50,637 nucleotides of DNA from Chloroflexota bacterium (GCA_005880695.1 VBGR01000050.1:1-50637), one strand, 5' to 3'. Shown: positions 1 to 9,645, counted from the first letter of the stretch. Translations and numbers: made by a program. The notes: generated by a model not told the origin, from the letters alone.

Positions 1-980
1 CGGCTGCGACCCCCGATGACGACGCGCGGCCGGAGCCGCACGCATTCGGCCGGGTGCACCTCGGGCCGGACCGCGTTGAAGATCGGAAACCGAAGGGTTC
101 CGTCAGTCGCCCACTCCGAGTAGCGGACATTGACGACCAGCTCCGGCCGGCACCAGCTCACCGGCGCGGTGATGATCGGGGGCGGCTGGAGCGGAGAAGC
201 GGCGATGCGGAGGCCGCCCAAGCGACGCGCCAGCTCGCTGCGGACCTCGCGGTCGAAACCGCCGCCGACTGAGCCGCACGGCAACAGACGCCCGGCTTCG
301 TAGAAGGCGACCAGGAGCGCCTCGAAGGGCTCCCGGCCAGTCCATCCGACCACCACGAAGTTGTCGCTCTTGACCGCCTCGATCTGGAGCCAGAAAGGGC
401 TCCGCTGGCCCGGTACGTAGAAGCTCTCCCGGTGCTTGGCGACGACTCCTGCCAGACCCTGCTCGAGGCAAGCCTCGAAGAGCTCGACGCCTTCCTTGTC
501 GATGTGCTTGGGAGCGTAGAGGTGGCGGCCCGTGGTCACGGCTCGGGCGAGATGCTTCTTGCGGGTGCGCAGCGGTTGGCGGAGGACTGGCCGGCCTTCC
601 AGGTAGAGGATGTCGAAGGCCAGGTAGGAGGCCGGGCGCTGCTCTTCGCCCGCCGGTCCTCGCAGGCGATCCCGGAGCAGCTCCGGGTCGGGCCGCCCGT
701 CCGGGTCGGTGACCACCAGCACCCCATCCAGAACAGTGCCCGGCGGCAGGAGCGCGCCCACCGTTCCGAATTCCGGGAAGCGATACGTCACGTCCGCCAG
801 CGAGCGGTCCTGGAGGCGGACCCGGCCCTCGGCGTCCGCGAAGAGCAGGCAGCGCAGCCCGTCCCAGCGCACCTCGAAGAAGTACTGGTCCGAGCTGAAG
901 GGGGCCTCCGCGCTGACCGCTTGCATGGGGCGGATCACGGTTGGGAAGCCGCCGACCTCGATGGAGAGCTGGTCTGCCAC
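1..980 (-). CDS. ATP-dependent DNA ligase-like protein, probable pseudoenzyme (partial, 3' end beyond window)
   Basis: The protein aligns by eye along the whole visible length with the adenylation and OB domains of LigD-type ATP-dependent DNA ligases. The framework is clear: FFEVRWDGLR near residues 34-43, FDILYLEGRPV near 122-132, GVVAKHRESFYVPGQRS near 178-194, then the OB-fold start. Every residue that should do chemistry is changed. The motif I lysine is Arg38 (RWDG for KWDG), the motif III glutamate of DGE is Val87, the motif IV glutamate is Ala177, and the two motif V lysines of WLKxK are Gln199 and Glu201. Family knowledge says such a protein could not form ligase-AMP; that it still binds DNA is inference. 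The start is GTG at 980 because an in-frame TAG lies just upstream. It diverges from the MBL gene at 1005. The C-terminus lies left of position 1. Confidence 0.75.
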   Translation of the reverse strand, partial: MADQLSIEVGGFPTVIRPMQAVSAEAPFSSDQYFFEVRWDGLRCLLFADAEGRVRLQDRSLADVTYRFPEFGTVGALLPPGTVLDGVLVVTDPDGRPDPELLRDRLRGPAGEEQRPASYLAFDILYLEGRPVLRQPLRTRKKHLARAVTTGRHLYAPKHIDKEGVELFEACLEQGLAGVVAKHRESFYVPGQRSPFWLQIEAVKSDNFVVVGWTGREPFEALLVAFYEAGRLLPCGSVGGGFDREVRSELARRLGGLRIAASPLQPPPIITAPVSWCRPELVVNVRYSEWATDGTLRFPIFNAVRPEVHPAECVRLRPRVVIGGRS

Positions 981-988
981 CGGCGCCT

Positions 989-995
989 TAACCTA
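989..995. promoter_or_regulatory. Candidate symmetric bidirectional promoter (overlapping -10 elements)
   Basis: Only 24 bases separate the GTG starts of the ligase-like gene (980, minus) and the MBL gene (1005, plus). The gap holds TAACCT on the plus strand (989-994) and TAGGTT on the minus strand (995-990). Both fit the TAnnnT core of a -10 element and lie 9-10 bases from their respective starts. This is the geometry of two leaderless or near-leaderless transcripts fired from one bidirectional promoter. The hexamers and distances are visible; promoter activity is inferred. Confidence 0.4.
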
Positions 996-1004
996 CGCCA
1001 AGAA

Positions 1005-1847
1005 GTGAAGCTCGGGGACTTTGAGATCCACTTGCTCGTCGCCGGCCGGATGCGGTTTGACGGCGGGCTCGTCTTCGGCGTCGTCCCGAAGGTGGTCTGG
1101 GAGCGCTACAAACCGGCCGACGACAGGAACCTGGTCGAGCTGGCCTGCGTCGGCGCGGTCGTCCGGCTGGGTGGCAAGGTCATCGTCTGCGAGACGGGCA
1201 TCGGGGCCAAGCTGGACGAGAAGCGCGCCCGCCAGGTCGACCTCCGCGAACCGGAAGGCCTGCTGGCCGCGCTCGGCCGGCTGGGCATCCGGCCAGAAGA
1301 GGTGGACGTCGTGCTCTCGACGCACCTCCACTGGGACCACGCCGGCGGCTTCACGCGTACGAGCCCGGGTGGCGGGGTCGCCATCACGTTTCCGAAGGCG
1401 AAGCATTTCTACCAGCGTCGAGAGTTCGATTACGCGCTCGAACCTGATCCGCGGTCGAAAGCCGCCTACCTGGCCGAGGACTTCGTCCCGGTGGCCGAAG
1501 CAGGACTTGTCGAATTCGTGGACGGAGATGCCGAGATCCTCCCGGGCGTGGAGCTTCGTTTCACCGGCGGCCACACGCCTGGCAACCAGGTGGTGATCTT
1601 TCGGAGCGGCGAGCTGGCGGTCGCCATGTGCGGCGACCTGGTCGGCGTCCAGCCTCACCTCCGCCGGGCCTGGAACTCCGGCGGTGACCTGGACGTGGTG
1701 ACGGCGCTGCAGCAGAAGGGTCGCCTGCTCGACGAAGCTGCCAGGCACCGCTGGCTGCTCTTGCTCGGGCATGAGGCGGAGCACCCGGCTGGTTACGTCG
1801 ACGCGGCAGGGGCGTGGACCCCGGAGCCCGCGCTCGGCGCGGTCTAA
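1005..1847 (+). CDS. MBL-fold metallo-hydrolase, AHL-lactonase-like
   Basis: This is a 280-residue metallo-beta-lactamase-fold hydrolase with a complete dinuclear zinc site. It has THLHWDHAGG with His107, His109, Asp111 and His112, then GGHTPGN (His), MCGDLVG (bridging Asp) and LLGHEAEH (last His). The HLHWDHAGG signature and the N-terminal layout resemble the lactonase/quorum-quenching branch of the superfamily. Lactone or ester hydrolysis in the cytoplasm is therefore the best guess; the substrate is unknown. GTG at 1005 is chosen because it gives a natural first strand (KLGDFEIHLLVAGR); the open frame extends further upstream only as antisense of the ligase-like gene. It converges with the pilin gene, with seven bases between stops. 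Confidence 0.85.
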   Translation: MKLGDFEIHLLVAGRMRFDGGLVFGVVPKVVWERYKPADDRNLVELACVGAVVRLGGKVIVCETGIGAKLDEKRARQVDLREPEGLLAALGRLGIRPEEVDVVLSTHLHWDHAGGFTRTSPGGGVAITFPKAKHFYQRREFDYALEPDPRSKAAYLAEDFVPVAEAGLVEFVDGDAEILPGVELRFTGGHTPGNQVVIFRSGELAVAMCGDLVGVQPHLRRAWNSGGDLDVVTALQQKGRLLDEAARHRWLLLLGHEAEHPAGYVDAAGAWTPEPALGAV

Positions 1848-1854
1848 GCGGAGG

Positions 1855-2046
1855 TTAGCCGCCTTCTTGGACGGTGCAGCTACCCTGGCCCCAGGCCATG
1901 CTGCAGGCGACGTTGGAGAACATGTTCTTGATGGTGCCGCCCGTCGTGATCAGGATCACGGCGACGACGACCGCCACCATGACGAGGATGATCGCGTACT
2001 CGACAAGTCCCTGACCGGACTCGCGACGAGCTCCTAACCGGCGCAT
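1855..2046 (-). CDS. Flp/Fap-type (type IVb) pilin
   Basis: This is a short prepilin. A basic leader (MRRLGARRESG) is followed by QGLVEYA and a long hydrophobic helix (IILVMVAVVVAVIL), the hallmark of Flp pilins. Cleavage by a TadV/PilD-type peptidase after the glycine would leave Gln1 and the conserved Glu5-Tyr6. The C-terminal tail has two cysteines (VACSM and GSCTV) that could form a disulphide. ATG at 2046 gives a typical 11-residue leader and lies 9 bases after a TATGCT hexamer. An upstream in-frame ATG at 2103 would give a 30-residue leader and cannot be excluded. No other tad genes are in the window, so this is an orphan pilin or one served by a distant assembly locus. Confidence 0.85.
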   Translation of the reverse strand: MRRLGARRESGQGLVEYAIILVMVAVVVAVILITTGGTIKNMFSNVACSMAWGQGSCTVQEGG

Positions 2047-2119
2047 AGCGCGGGCAGCATAGGGCCGGCACGCATTCCTGTCATTAACCGGACCCGTTTT
2101 CATTCACATCGGCAACGCC

Positions 2120-2125
2120 TAGCCT
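2120..2125 (+). promoter_or_regulatory. Candidate -10 element of the comM-dprA operon
   Basis: TAGCCT ends 7 bases before the GTG start of comM at 2133. That distance would place the transcription start on the start codon, giving a leaderless mRNA. There is no Shine-Dalgarno sequence before this GTG, which fits. The element is visible; its function is inferred. Confidence 0.35.
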
Positions 2126-2132
2126 GCCGATC

Positions 2133-3638
2133 GTGGTCGCCTCGGTCGTGAGCTGCCTGCTGCGCGGACTGGAGGGAAGGCTGGTCGAAATCCAGGCTGA
2201 CGCTTCCGTCGGGAAGAACGGTTTCTTTCTCGTCGGGCTCGCCGACGCCTCTGTCAAAGAGGCCAGGGAAAGGGTCCGTTCGGCGATCCGCAACAGCGGC
2301 CTCGAATTCCCAAAGCAGCGCCTCACCGTCAACCTCGCGCCGGCGGTCCTGCACAAGGAAGGCAGCGGCTTCGACCTGCCGATGGCGGTGGCGATCGCAC
2401 TTTCGCTGGCCGGCCGGCCGCCGCCCGAAGGGACCGCCTTCCTCGGCGAGCTGGCGCTCGACGGCAGCGTGCGGGCGGTCCCGGGTGTGCTAATCGCGGC
2501 CCAGGCACTCGCGGCCCAGGGCGTCGAGGACCTGTTCGTCCCGGAGGGGAACGCCGCCGAAGCCGCCCTGGTGGATGGGTTGGTTGTGCGGCCCTGCCCA
2601 GACCTCGCCGCGGTGATGCGTCACCTGAACGGCCAGACGGCTCTGCCGGCCCAGGCATGGGCTCTCCCCGAACCGCCCGGGGAGGCGCCGGTCGACGACG
2701 ACCTGGCCGAGGTCCACGGCCAGGAGGCTGCCCGCCGCGCCCTGGAGGTTGCCGCGGCAGGCGGCCATCACCTGCTCCTCAGTGGACCACCGGGCGCGGG
2801 CAAGACGATGCTCGCGCGCTGCCTGCCCGGCATCCTTCCGCCGCTGACCTTGGAGGAGGCCATGGAGGTGGCCCGGATCAGCAGCATCCTGGGCGAGCTC
2901 GACGGGGTCCCACTGCGCTGGACGCGTCCTTTCCGGAGCCCGCACCACGGCGTCTCCACCTCGGGCCTGATCGGTGGCGGCGCCGGCGTGGCCCGCCCCG
3001 GCGAGATCAGCCGAGCCAGCGGCGGCGTGCTCTTTCTCGACGAGCTCGCCGAGTTCAACCCGGCGGCGCTGCAAGCCCTCCGCCAGCCGCTGGAGCAAGG
3101 CCGGGTCACCATCACCCGCACGGCGGGCACCGTGACCTACCCCGCCCGGTTCATCCTGGTCGCTGCCACCAATCCCTGCCCGTGCGGCTGGGCGGGCGAC
3201 CACTTGCGGCGCTGCCGCTGCTCGCCGGGCGTGCTCGACCTCTACCAGCGCGCTCTCTCGGGCCCGCTCCTCGACCGGATCGATCTGCGCGTCAATGTGA
3301 CGCGGCCTCCGCTGCAGGCGCTTTCCTCCGAGCCGGCCGGGGAATCCTCCGCCGTGGTTCGCCAGCGGGTCGTCGCGGCTCGCGGCCGGCAGCTGGCTCG
3401 CCAGGGCTGCCTCAACGGCGCGCTCCGGCCCGCCGGGCTGCGGGCCCACGCGCCGCTCGGCAGTGTTCGCCCGTTGCTCGAGCGCTGGGCTTCCGAGCGC
3501 GGTCTCACCGCGCGCGGCTTCCACCGTTCCTGGCGGGTGGCCCGGACGCTGGCCGACCTCGAAGAGGCGCCGGCCATCGCCGAGCGGCACGTCCTGGAGG
3601 CGTTGGGGTATCGGCTCGACACTAGCGATGCTGCCTAG
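2133..3638 (+). CDS. comM: YifB/ComM family Mg-chelatase-like AAA+ ATPase
   Basis: This 501-residue protein has the complete YifB/ComM architecture. An N-terminal Lon-protease-like (ChlI) domain occupies about residues 1-170, with the typical start SVVSCLLRGLEG. The Mg-chelatase AAA+ core has Walker A GPPGAGKT at 218-225 and Walker B GVLFLDELAEF near 300. The cysteine cluster NPCPCGW...CRCSPG follows, then a C-terminal Mg-chelatase helical domain. ComM is a hexameric helicase that drives branch migration during integration of incoming DNA in natural transformation; in species without transformation its role is less clear. The GTG start gives the expected N-terminus. dprA overlaps its last codons, and this comM-dprA pairing is common. 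Confidence 0.93.
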   Translation: MVASVVSCLLRGLEGRLVEIQADASVGKNGFFLVGLADASVKEARERVRSAIRNSGLEFPKQRLTVNLAPAVLHKEGSGFDLPMAVAIALSLAGRPPPEGTAFLGELALDGSVRAVPGVLIAAQALAAQGVEDLFVPEGNAAEAALVDGLVVRPCPDLAAVMRHLNGQTALPAQAWALPEPPGEAPVDDDLAEVHGQEAARRALEVAAAGGHHLLLSGPPGAGKTMLARCLPGILPPLTLEEAMEVARISSILGELDGVPLRWTRPFRSPHHGVSTSGLIGGGAGVARPGEISRASGGVLFLDELAEFNPAALQALRQPLEQGRVTITRTAGTVTYPARFILVAATNPCPCGWAGDHLRRCRCSPGVLDLYQRALSGPLLDRIDLRVNVTRPPLQALSSEPAGESSAVVRQRVVAARGRQLARQGCLNGALRPAGLRAHAPLGSVRPLLERWASERGLTARGFHRSWRVARTLADLEEAPAIAERHVLEALGYRLDTSDAA

Positions 3639-4452
3639 GGATCTTCATGTCCGAGGTCGCTGGCCGCCGCCGGCCGGTCCCCGGGTGGCGGTCGTCGGCT
3701 CGCGCCGGCCCACGCCGTACGGCGAAGCGGTCTCCGAGCGCCTCGCCCAGGACCTGGCTGCCGCCGGTGTGATCGTCATCAGCGGCCTGGCCCTGGGCAT
3801 CGACGGCGCGGCGCACCGAGGAGCCCTGGCGGGAGCCGGCTGCACCGTGGCCGTGATGGGCACCGGGGTCGACCTCGTCTATCCCCGCCAGCACGCCGAG
3901 CTGGCGGCCCGCATCCTGGCCGCCGGGGGCGCGCTGGTCAGCGAGTTTGCCGACGGCACGCCGCCCCGGCGCGGGCACTTCCCGAAACGCAACTGGACTA
4001 TGGCCGCACTGGCCGACGCGGTGGTCGTCGTCGAAGCGGGGGAGGGGAGCGGCGCCCTGCTCACGGCTGAGGCCGGCCTGGCCCTCTCGAAGGAGGTGAT
4101 GGCAGTTCCGGGCAGCGTCTTCAGCCCGCTCAGCGTCGGCTGCCACCAGCTGCTCCGGGACGGGGCCGGCCTGGTCCAGAACGCGCGCGACGTCCTGGCT
4201 GTCGTGGGCCGCAGCCAGGAGGTGCTGGACGATCCGCTGCAGCCACCCAGCCGGCTCGGCCTGGCGGCGCTCGGGGGCCGCGACGGGCTTTTGCGTCATC
4301 TTTCTGATGTCCTCCCCTTGACCGCCGCCGAGCTCGCCCGCAAGCTGCAGCTCGGCTTTGCCGAGACCCTGGCCCGGCTCACCGCGCTGGAGCTGGACGG
4401 GTCGGTCCGGAGGCGGGGCGAGGGCTTTCTTCGAGTTCCGCCAAGGGAGTAG
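3628..4452 (+). CDS. dprA: DNA-processing protein DprA, lacking the N-terminal SAM-like domain
   Basis: DprA loads RecA onto incoming single-stranded DNA during transformation. This 274-residue copy has the Rossmann-type core: VAVVGSRRPTPYG, then VISGLALGIDGAAHRGAL, GTGVDLVYPRQH, FPKRNW and GSGALLTAEAG. It also has a C-terminal winged-helix segment (LTAAELARKLQLGFAETLARLTALELDG). The usual N-terminal sterile-alpha-motif-like domain (about 70-100 residues) and the PP.LY strand before the core are absent; the protein opens with MLPRDLHVRGRW. The ATG at 3628 sits inside the comM stop (ATGCTGCCTAG, 11-base overlap), so there is no room for a longer N-terminus in this frame except antisense-like sequence within comM. 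Translational coupling to comM is likely. Confidence 0.9.
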   Translation: MLPRDLHVRGRWPPPAGPRVAVVGSRRPTPYGEAVSERLAQDLAAAGVIVISGLALGIDGAAHRGALAGAGCTVAVMGTGVDLVYPRQHAELAARILAAGGALVSEFADGTPPRRGHFPKRNWTMAALADAVVVVEAGEGSGALLTAEAGLALSKEVMAVPGSVFSPLSVGCHQLLRDGAGLVQNARDVLAVVGRSQEVLDDPLQPPSRLGLAALGGRDGLLRHLSDVLPLTAAELARKLQLGFAETLARLTALELDGSVRRRGEGFLRVPPRE

Positions 4453-4485
4453 GATTCGCCGCCGCGAGGTAAATAGGACGAGCAG

Positions 4486-6750
4486 ATGGCAATCCCCCTG
4501 ATCATCGTCGAGAGCCCGGCAAAGGCCCGCACCCTGAAGCGTTTCCTGGGCGACAGGTACGACGTGCGAGCCTCGATGGGCCACGTCCGGGACCTCCCCG
4601 AGAAGGAGCTTTCAGTCGACGTCGACCGCGGCTTCCTGCCCCACTACGAGGTTGTCGAGAGCCGCCGGAAGACGATCGGCGAGCTGCGCCAGGCGAGCGG
4701 ACGGCAGAAGGAGGTCATCCTTGCCTCCGACCCGGATCGCGAGGGCGAGGCGATCGCCTGGCACCTGACCGAGGTGCTCCGGTTGAAGGACCCCAAGCGG
4801 ATCGAGTTCCACGAGATCACGCCCGAGGCCGTGCGACGGGCGTTGGAGTCGCCCCGCGGCCTCGACATGCAGCTCGTGAACGCGCAGCAGGCGCGCCGCA
4901 TCCTGGATCGCCTGGTCGGCTACCGGCTCTCGCCGTTCCTCTGGAGCAAGGTCCAGAAGGGGATCGGCGCGGGCCGCGTGCAGTCGGTGGCGCTCCGGCT
5001 GGTGGTCGATCGCGAAGAGGAGATCCGCGCGTTCATTGCGGTCGAGTCCTGGACGCTCGACGCCCTCCTTTCCAAACCCGGTGACGACCTCCAGTTCAAG
5101 GCGCGGCTCACGCGCCGCCTGAGCGAGGGCGAGAAGTCCAAGGTCGAGATCGGGGAGCGTGCGGGCGTCGACGCCGTCCTCAGCGAGCTGGAGGGCAGCC
5201 AGTACCGCGTCCTCGGCATCGAGGCGAAGCGCCGGACCAAGTCCGCGCCGCCGCCCTACATCACCTCCACCCTCCAGCAGGACGCCTCCAGCCGGCTCCG
5301 CTTTCCGCCGAAGAAAACGATGCGGCTGGCCCAGAACCTGTACGAGGGTGTCGAGCTAGGTGCAGGCGGCTCGACCGGGCTGATCACTTACATGCGGACC
5401 GACTCGACGCGGGTCGCCGAGGACGCCGACTCCCGGGTCCGGGGCTGGATCCGATCCCAGCTCGGCGCGGACTACCTCGGCCGGCCGCGGACGGAGAAGA
5501 GCCGCGCCAACGCCCAGGACGCCCACGAGGCGATCCGGCCAACCGACCCAACGCGGCGTCCCGAGGACGTGCGCGAGTTCCTGACGTCCGACCAGCATCG
5601 CGTTTACGAGCTGATCTGGCGGCGCTTCGTGGCGAGCCGGATGTCGGACGCGGTGTACTCCGGCAACCAGGCCGATATTGCCGCCGGCGACCTGGTCTTC
5701 CGGGCCAGCGGCGTGGTCCTCACCTTCGACGGTTTCTACCGGGTCTGGGAGCGCGACGACCGCGACGAATCGCAGTTGCCCGAGCTGGAGGCCGGCCAGC
5801 TGCTCGAGCTGCACGGCCTGGAGCCGGAGCAGCACTTCACGCAGCCGCCGCCGCGCTACAGCGAGGCGACGCTGATCAAGGAGCTGGAGGAGCGGGGCAT
5901 CGGCCGGCCGTCCACGTACGCGACGATCGTCACGGTCATCCAGGACCACGGCTACGTCGAGCAGCGCGAGCGCCGGCTCCATCCGACGCAGCTTGGCGAG
6001 GCGGTCAACCGGATCATGGTCGACCACTTCAAAGAGATCGTCGACGACAAGTACACGGCGGACATGGAAGAGCGCCTCGACCAGATCGAGCAGGGCGGCG
6101 AATGGCAGCCGGTCGTGGGCTCTTTCTACGGACCGCTGGAGCGGATGCTGAGCGCGGCGGAGGAGGCCATCCCGGCCGAGACGGGCCAGGAATGCCCCGA
6201 ATGCCACCAGGGCCAGCTGATCCTGAAAGCGAGCCGCTTCGGCCCCTTCAAGGGCTGCTCCCGCTACCCGAAGTGCAGGTACCGCGAGGCGGTCTTGCCG
6301 AGCGGCGCCGCCGCGCAGCCGCAGGTCCTGGAAGACAAGTGCCCGGACTGCGGCCGCCCGCTCCAGGTCCGCAAGGGTCGCTATGGAGAGTTCGTGGGCT
6401 GCTCCGGCTACCCCGAGTGCAAGTACATCAGGCGCGAGGAGAAGGCCGAGCCGAAGCCCACCGGCCAGACCTGCCCGCAATGCGGCAAGCACGAGCTGGT
6501 CGAGCGGCAGGGCCGGTACGGGACCTTCCTCGGCTGCTCCGGCTACCCCGAGTGCAACTACCGGGTGAACCCGAAGCAGGCCGGCAAGCCCCGCGCTGAG
6601 GCGAAGCAGCTCGACGAGGCGTGTCCCGTCTGCGGCAAGCCGATGGTCCTCCGCCGCGGGCGGTACGGATCCTTCAAGTCCTGCTCGGACTACCCCCGCT
6701 GCAAGGGTCCGAAGGGAGCCGGGACTAAGGCCGGCGCAGCGCGGGTATAA
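4486..6750 (+). CDS. topA: DNA topoisomerase I (type IA)
   Basis: This is a 754-residue type IA topoisomerase that relaxes negative supercoils. The TOPRIM domain shows IIVESPAKA (Glu9) and SDPDREGE (Asp82, Asp84, Glu86). The active-site tyrosine is Tyr302 in [12 protein letters not shown]. The C-terminus carries four successive topoisomerase zinc ribbons beginning near residue 565: CPECHQG...CSRYPKC, CPDCG...CSGYPEC, CPQCG...CSGYPEC and CPVCG...CSDYPRC. An AGGAC Shine-Dalgarno at about 4475-4479 precedes ATG 4486. The gene follows dprA by 33 bases, a common order. Its last bases contain a TATAAT that may serve the rpsB operon. Confidence 0.97.
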   Translation: MAIPLIIVESPAKARTLKRFLGDRYDVRASMGHVRDLPEKELSVDVDRGFLPHYEVVESRRKTIGELRQASGRQKEVILASDPDREGEAIAWHLTEVLRLKDPKRIEFHEITPEAVRRALESPRGLDMQLVNAQQARRILDRLVGYRLSPFLWSKVQKGIGAGRVQSVALRLVVDREEEIRAFIAVESWTLDALLSKPGDDLQFKARLTRRLSEGEKSKVEIGERAGVDAVLSELEGSQYRVLGIEAKRRTKSAPPPYITSTLQQDASSRLRFPPKKTMRLAQNLYEGVELGAGGSTGLITYMRTDSTRVAEDADSRVRGWIRSQLGADYLGRPRTEKSRANAQDAHEAIRPTDPTRRPEDVREFLTSDQHRVYELIWRRFVASRMSDAVYSGNQADIAAGDLVFRASGVVLTFDGFYRVWERDDRDESQLPELEAGQLLELHGLEPEQHFTQPPPRYSEATLIKELEERGIGRPSTYATIVTVIQDHGYVEQRERRLHPTQLGEAVNRIMVDHFKEIVDDKYTADMEERLDQIEQGGEWQPVVGSFYGPLERMLSAAEEAIPAETGQECPECHQGQLILKASRFGPFKGCSRYPKCRYREAVLPSGAAAQPQVLEDKCPDCGRPLQVRKGRYGEFVGCSGYPECKYIRREEKAEPKPTGQTCPQCGKHELVERQGRYGTFLGCSGYPECNYRVNPKQAGKPRAEAKQLDEACPVCGKPMVLRRGRYGSFKSCSDYPRCKGPKGAGTKAGAARV

Positions 6751-6751
6751 T
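6746..6751 (+). promoter_or_regulatory. Candidate -10 (TATAAT) of the rpsB operon, with a structured leader to 6859
   Basis: A perfect TATAAT overlaps the topA stop codon. A start near 6758 would give a leader of roughly 100 bases. The region holds two small GC hairpins (CCGCC/GGCGG at 6753-6766, which overlaps the predicted start point, and 6806-6819), then a strong AGGAGG at 6845-6850, nine bases before the GTG of rpsB. No good -35 is seen (best GACTAA at 6723-6728). Leader-mediated autoregulation by S2 is known in other bacteria; here it is only suggested by the position. Confidence 0.45.
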
Positions 6752-6859
6752 TCCGCCTGCCGGCGGGCGACCGCCGAGTACGCACCCCCGAGCGTTGACC
6801 CCTGTCCGCCACACGGCGGCTGCTGCCGGGGGGAGGAAAGCAACAGGAGGAATCGACAC

Positions 6860-7702
<843 letters not shown>

Positions 7703-7713
7703 AGGAAATGGAA

Positions 7714-8325
7714 GTGGCAAAGATCGATCCAAAGCTCATCAAGGAGCTCCGCGAGCAGAGCGGCGCGGGCATGCTCGACTGCAAGGAGGCGCTCGAGGCC
7801 ACCGGCGGGGATCTGGAGAAGGCGTCCGCCTGGCTGCGTGAGAGAGGCATCGCGAAGGCCGGCAAGAGAGCCGGCCGGGAGACCGCCAACGGTGTCGTCG
7901 AGGCTTACCTGCACAAGACCGGCGACTACCCGCCTCAGACAGGCGCGCTGATCGAGCTCAACTGCGAGACCGACTTCGTCGCCAAGGGCGAGGAGTTCCG
8001 CAACCTGGCGCGCGAGATCGCGCTCCAGGTCGCCGCCATGGCGCCGCGCTGGGTCAGCCGCGAGGAGATTCCGGCCGAGGCGATCGAGGAGCAGAAGGCC
8101 GCCTTCCGGGAAGAGGCGGCGGCTGCCGGCAAGTCAGAGCGCGCCACCGAGCCTTACGTGAACGGCAAGCTGGAAGGCTTCTTCAAGACGGCGGTCCTGC
8201 TCGAGCAGGCGTATGTGCGGGAGCCGAAGACCACCGTCGGTGACCTCATCGCCGAGCAGATCAGCAAGCTGCAGGAGAACATCACCGTCCGCAGGTTTGC
8301 CCGCTTTAACATCAAGGAGCCGTAA
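7714..8325 (+). CDS. tsf: Translation elongation factor Ts
   Basis: EF-Ts recycles EF-Tu from GDP to GTP form. The N-terminal UBA-like segment [28 protein letters not shown] and the core motif [15 protein letters not shown] are diagnostic. At 203 residues it is the short form with one dimerisation subdomain, as in Thermus and several Terrabacteria, rather than the ~280-residue E. coli form. I choose GTG at 7714 over the ATG at 7708: AAAGGA (7701-7706) is 7 bases from the GTG but only 1 from the ATG, and family members start with M-A-K-I. Confidence 0.95.
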   Translation: MAKIDPKLIKELREQSGAGMLDCKEALEATGGDLEKASAWLRERGIAKAGKRAGRETANGVVEAYLHKTGDYPPQTGALIELNCETDFVAKGEEFRNLAREIALQVAAMAPRWVSREEIPAEAIEEQKAAFREEAAAAGKSERATEPYVNGKLEGFFKTAVLLEQAYVREPKTTVGDLIAEQISKLQENITVRRFARFNIKEP

Positions 8326-8338
8326 GCGAGGGGGTCGC

Positions 8339-9091
8339 ATGCAAGCCGCGTCTGAGCCGGGTCCACGCTTTCGCCGGGTACTGCTGAAGATCAGCGGCGA
8401 GGCGCTTCTCGGAGAGCGCAAGGCAGGCATCGACTTCGAGGTCGTCCGTTCGATCGCAAAGCAGATCCAGAGCGTCCACGAGCTGGGCATCGGGGTCGGC
8501 GTCGTGATCGGCGGCGGCAACATCTTCCGCGGCGAGGCGGCCTCTCGCCGCGGCTTCGACCGCGCGACCGGCGACTACATGGGCATGCTGGCGACGGTCA
8601 TCAACGCGCTCGCTTTGCAGGAGGCGCTGGAGGACGTCGGCGTCCCGGCTCGGACCATGACGGCGATCCAGATGCCGCAGGTGGCCGAGCAGTGGATCCG
8701 CCGGCGAGCCGTGCGTCACCTGGAGAAAGGGCGAGTCATCCTGCTCGCCGCGGGCACTGGCAATCCGTACTTCACCACCGACACCACCGCCGCTCTCCGC
8801 GCGCTCGAGATCGAGGCTGACGTGATGCTCAAGGCAACCAAGGTGGACGGCATCTACGAGTCCGACCCGATGACCGATCCGAGCGCCAAGAAGATCGAAC
8901 GGCTCGATTATCTGGAGGCGTTGAATCATCCCAAGATCCAGGTCATGGACAGCACCGCGCTGACCCTCTGCATGGACAACAACCTGCCGATCATCGTGTT
9001 CGACCTGCTCCAGGCGGGCAACATCCAGCGCGTCGTGCAGGGAGACGAGATCGGCACTCTGGTCGCGGCCCGGGAGCCGGCCAAGGCGTGA
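8339..9091 (+). CDS. pyrH: Uridylate kinase (UMP kinase)
   Basis: This amino-acid-kinase-family UMP kinase (250 residues) converts UMP to UDP. Visible motifs are [45 protein letters not shown], the phosphate/acceptor region [19 protein letters not shown], and [13 protein letters not shown]. The ATG at 8339 is preceded by a GAGGGGG Shine-Dalgarno flanked by a tiny GCGA/TCGC inverted repeat, so the ribosome site would sit in a loop. It lies 13 bases after tsf, and frr overlaps its stop codon (GTGA). The tsf-pyrH-frr order is widely conserved. Confidence 0.97.
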   Translation: MQAASEPGPRFRRVLLKISGEALLGERKAGIDFEVVRSIAKQIQSVHELGIGVGVVIGGGNIFRGEAASRRGFDRATGDYMGMLATVINALALQEALEDVGVPARTMTAIQMPQVAEQWIRRRAVRHLEKGRVILLAAGTGNPYFTTDTTAALRALEIEADVMLKATKVDGIYESDPMTDPSAKKIERLDYLEALNHPKIQVMDSTALTLCMDNNLPIIVFDLLQAGNIQRVVQGDEIGTLVAAREPAKA

Positions 9092-9645
9092 TCGACTCGA
9101 TCCTGGCCGAAGCGGAGACCAAAATGGACAAGTCCGTCGAGGCGCTGCAGCGGGAGCTGGTCTCGATCCGCACCGGGCGCGCCAACCCGGCGATGGTGGA
9201 GAAGGTGATGGTGCCGTTCTACGGAACGCCAACTCCTTTAAACCAGCTGGCGCAGATCAGCACTCCGGAGGCGCGCCTGCTCGTCATCCAGCCCTACGAC
9301 CGGAGCCAGATCGGCGCGATCGAGAAGGCGCTGCGGGCCCCGGAGGTGGGCTTGAACCCCGGGAACGATGGCGCTGTGATCAGGGTCCCCGTGCCACCTC
9401 TGACGGAGGAGCGGCGGCGGGACTACGTCAAGCTGGTGCGTCAAAAAGCGGAGGATGCTCGCGTCGCCATCCGCAACATCCGCCGCGACGAGGTGCATCG
9501 CATCGAGCGCCTGGAGAAGGACGGCGAGATCGCCGAAGACGACGCCAAGCGCTCGCGCGAGCGGCTGCAGAAGATCACCGACGCCCACACCGGCCGCGTG
9601 GACGTGGTGGCGGCCCAAAAGGAATCAGAGGTGATGGAGGTCTAA
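9088..9645 (+). CDS. frr: Ribosome recycling factor
   Basis: RRF splits post-termination ribosomes together with EF-G. The 185-residue protein shows the family signatures: [22 protein letters not shown], the hinge/domain II region [17 protein letters not shown] and [16 protein letters not shown], and the conserved [28 protein letters not shown]. The start is GTG at 9088 in a four-base GTGA overlap with pyrH, implying coupled translation. Its stop codon lies inside a nine-base-pair hairpin shared with the uppS leader. Confidence 0.97.
   Translation: MIDSILAEAETKMDKSVEALQRELVSIRTGRANPAMVEKVMVPFYGTPTPLNQLAQISTPEARLLVIQPYDRSQIGAIEKALRAPEVGLNPGNDGAVIRVPVPPLTEERRRDYVKLVRQKAEDARVAIRNIRRDEVHRIERLEKDGEIAEDDAKRSRERLQKITDAHTGRVDVVAAQKESEVMEV

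Noticed and set aside
432..1004. Long plus-strand extension of the MBL gene upstream of 1005
   Set aside because: It is the antisense of the ligase-like gene, has no recognisable protein features and would give an MBL protein with a 190-residue unrelated N-terminus.
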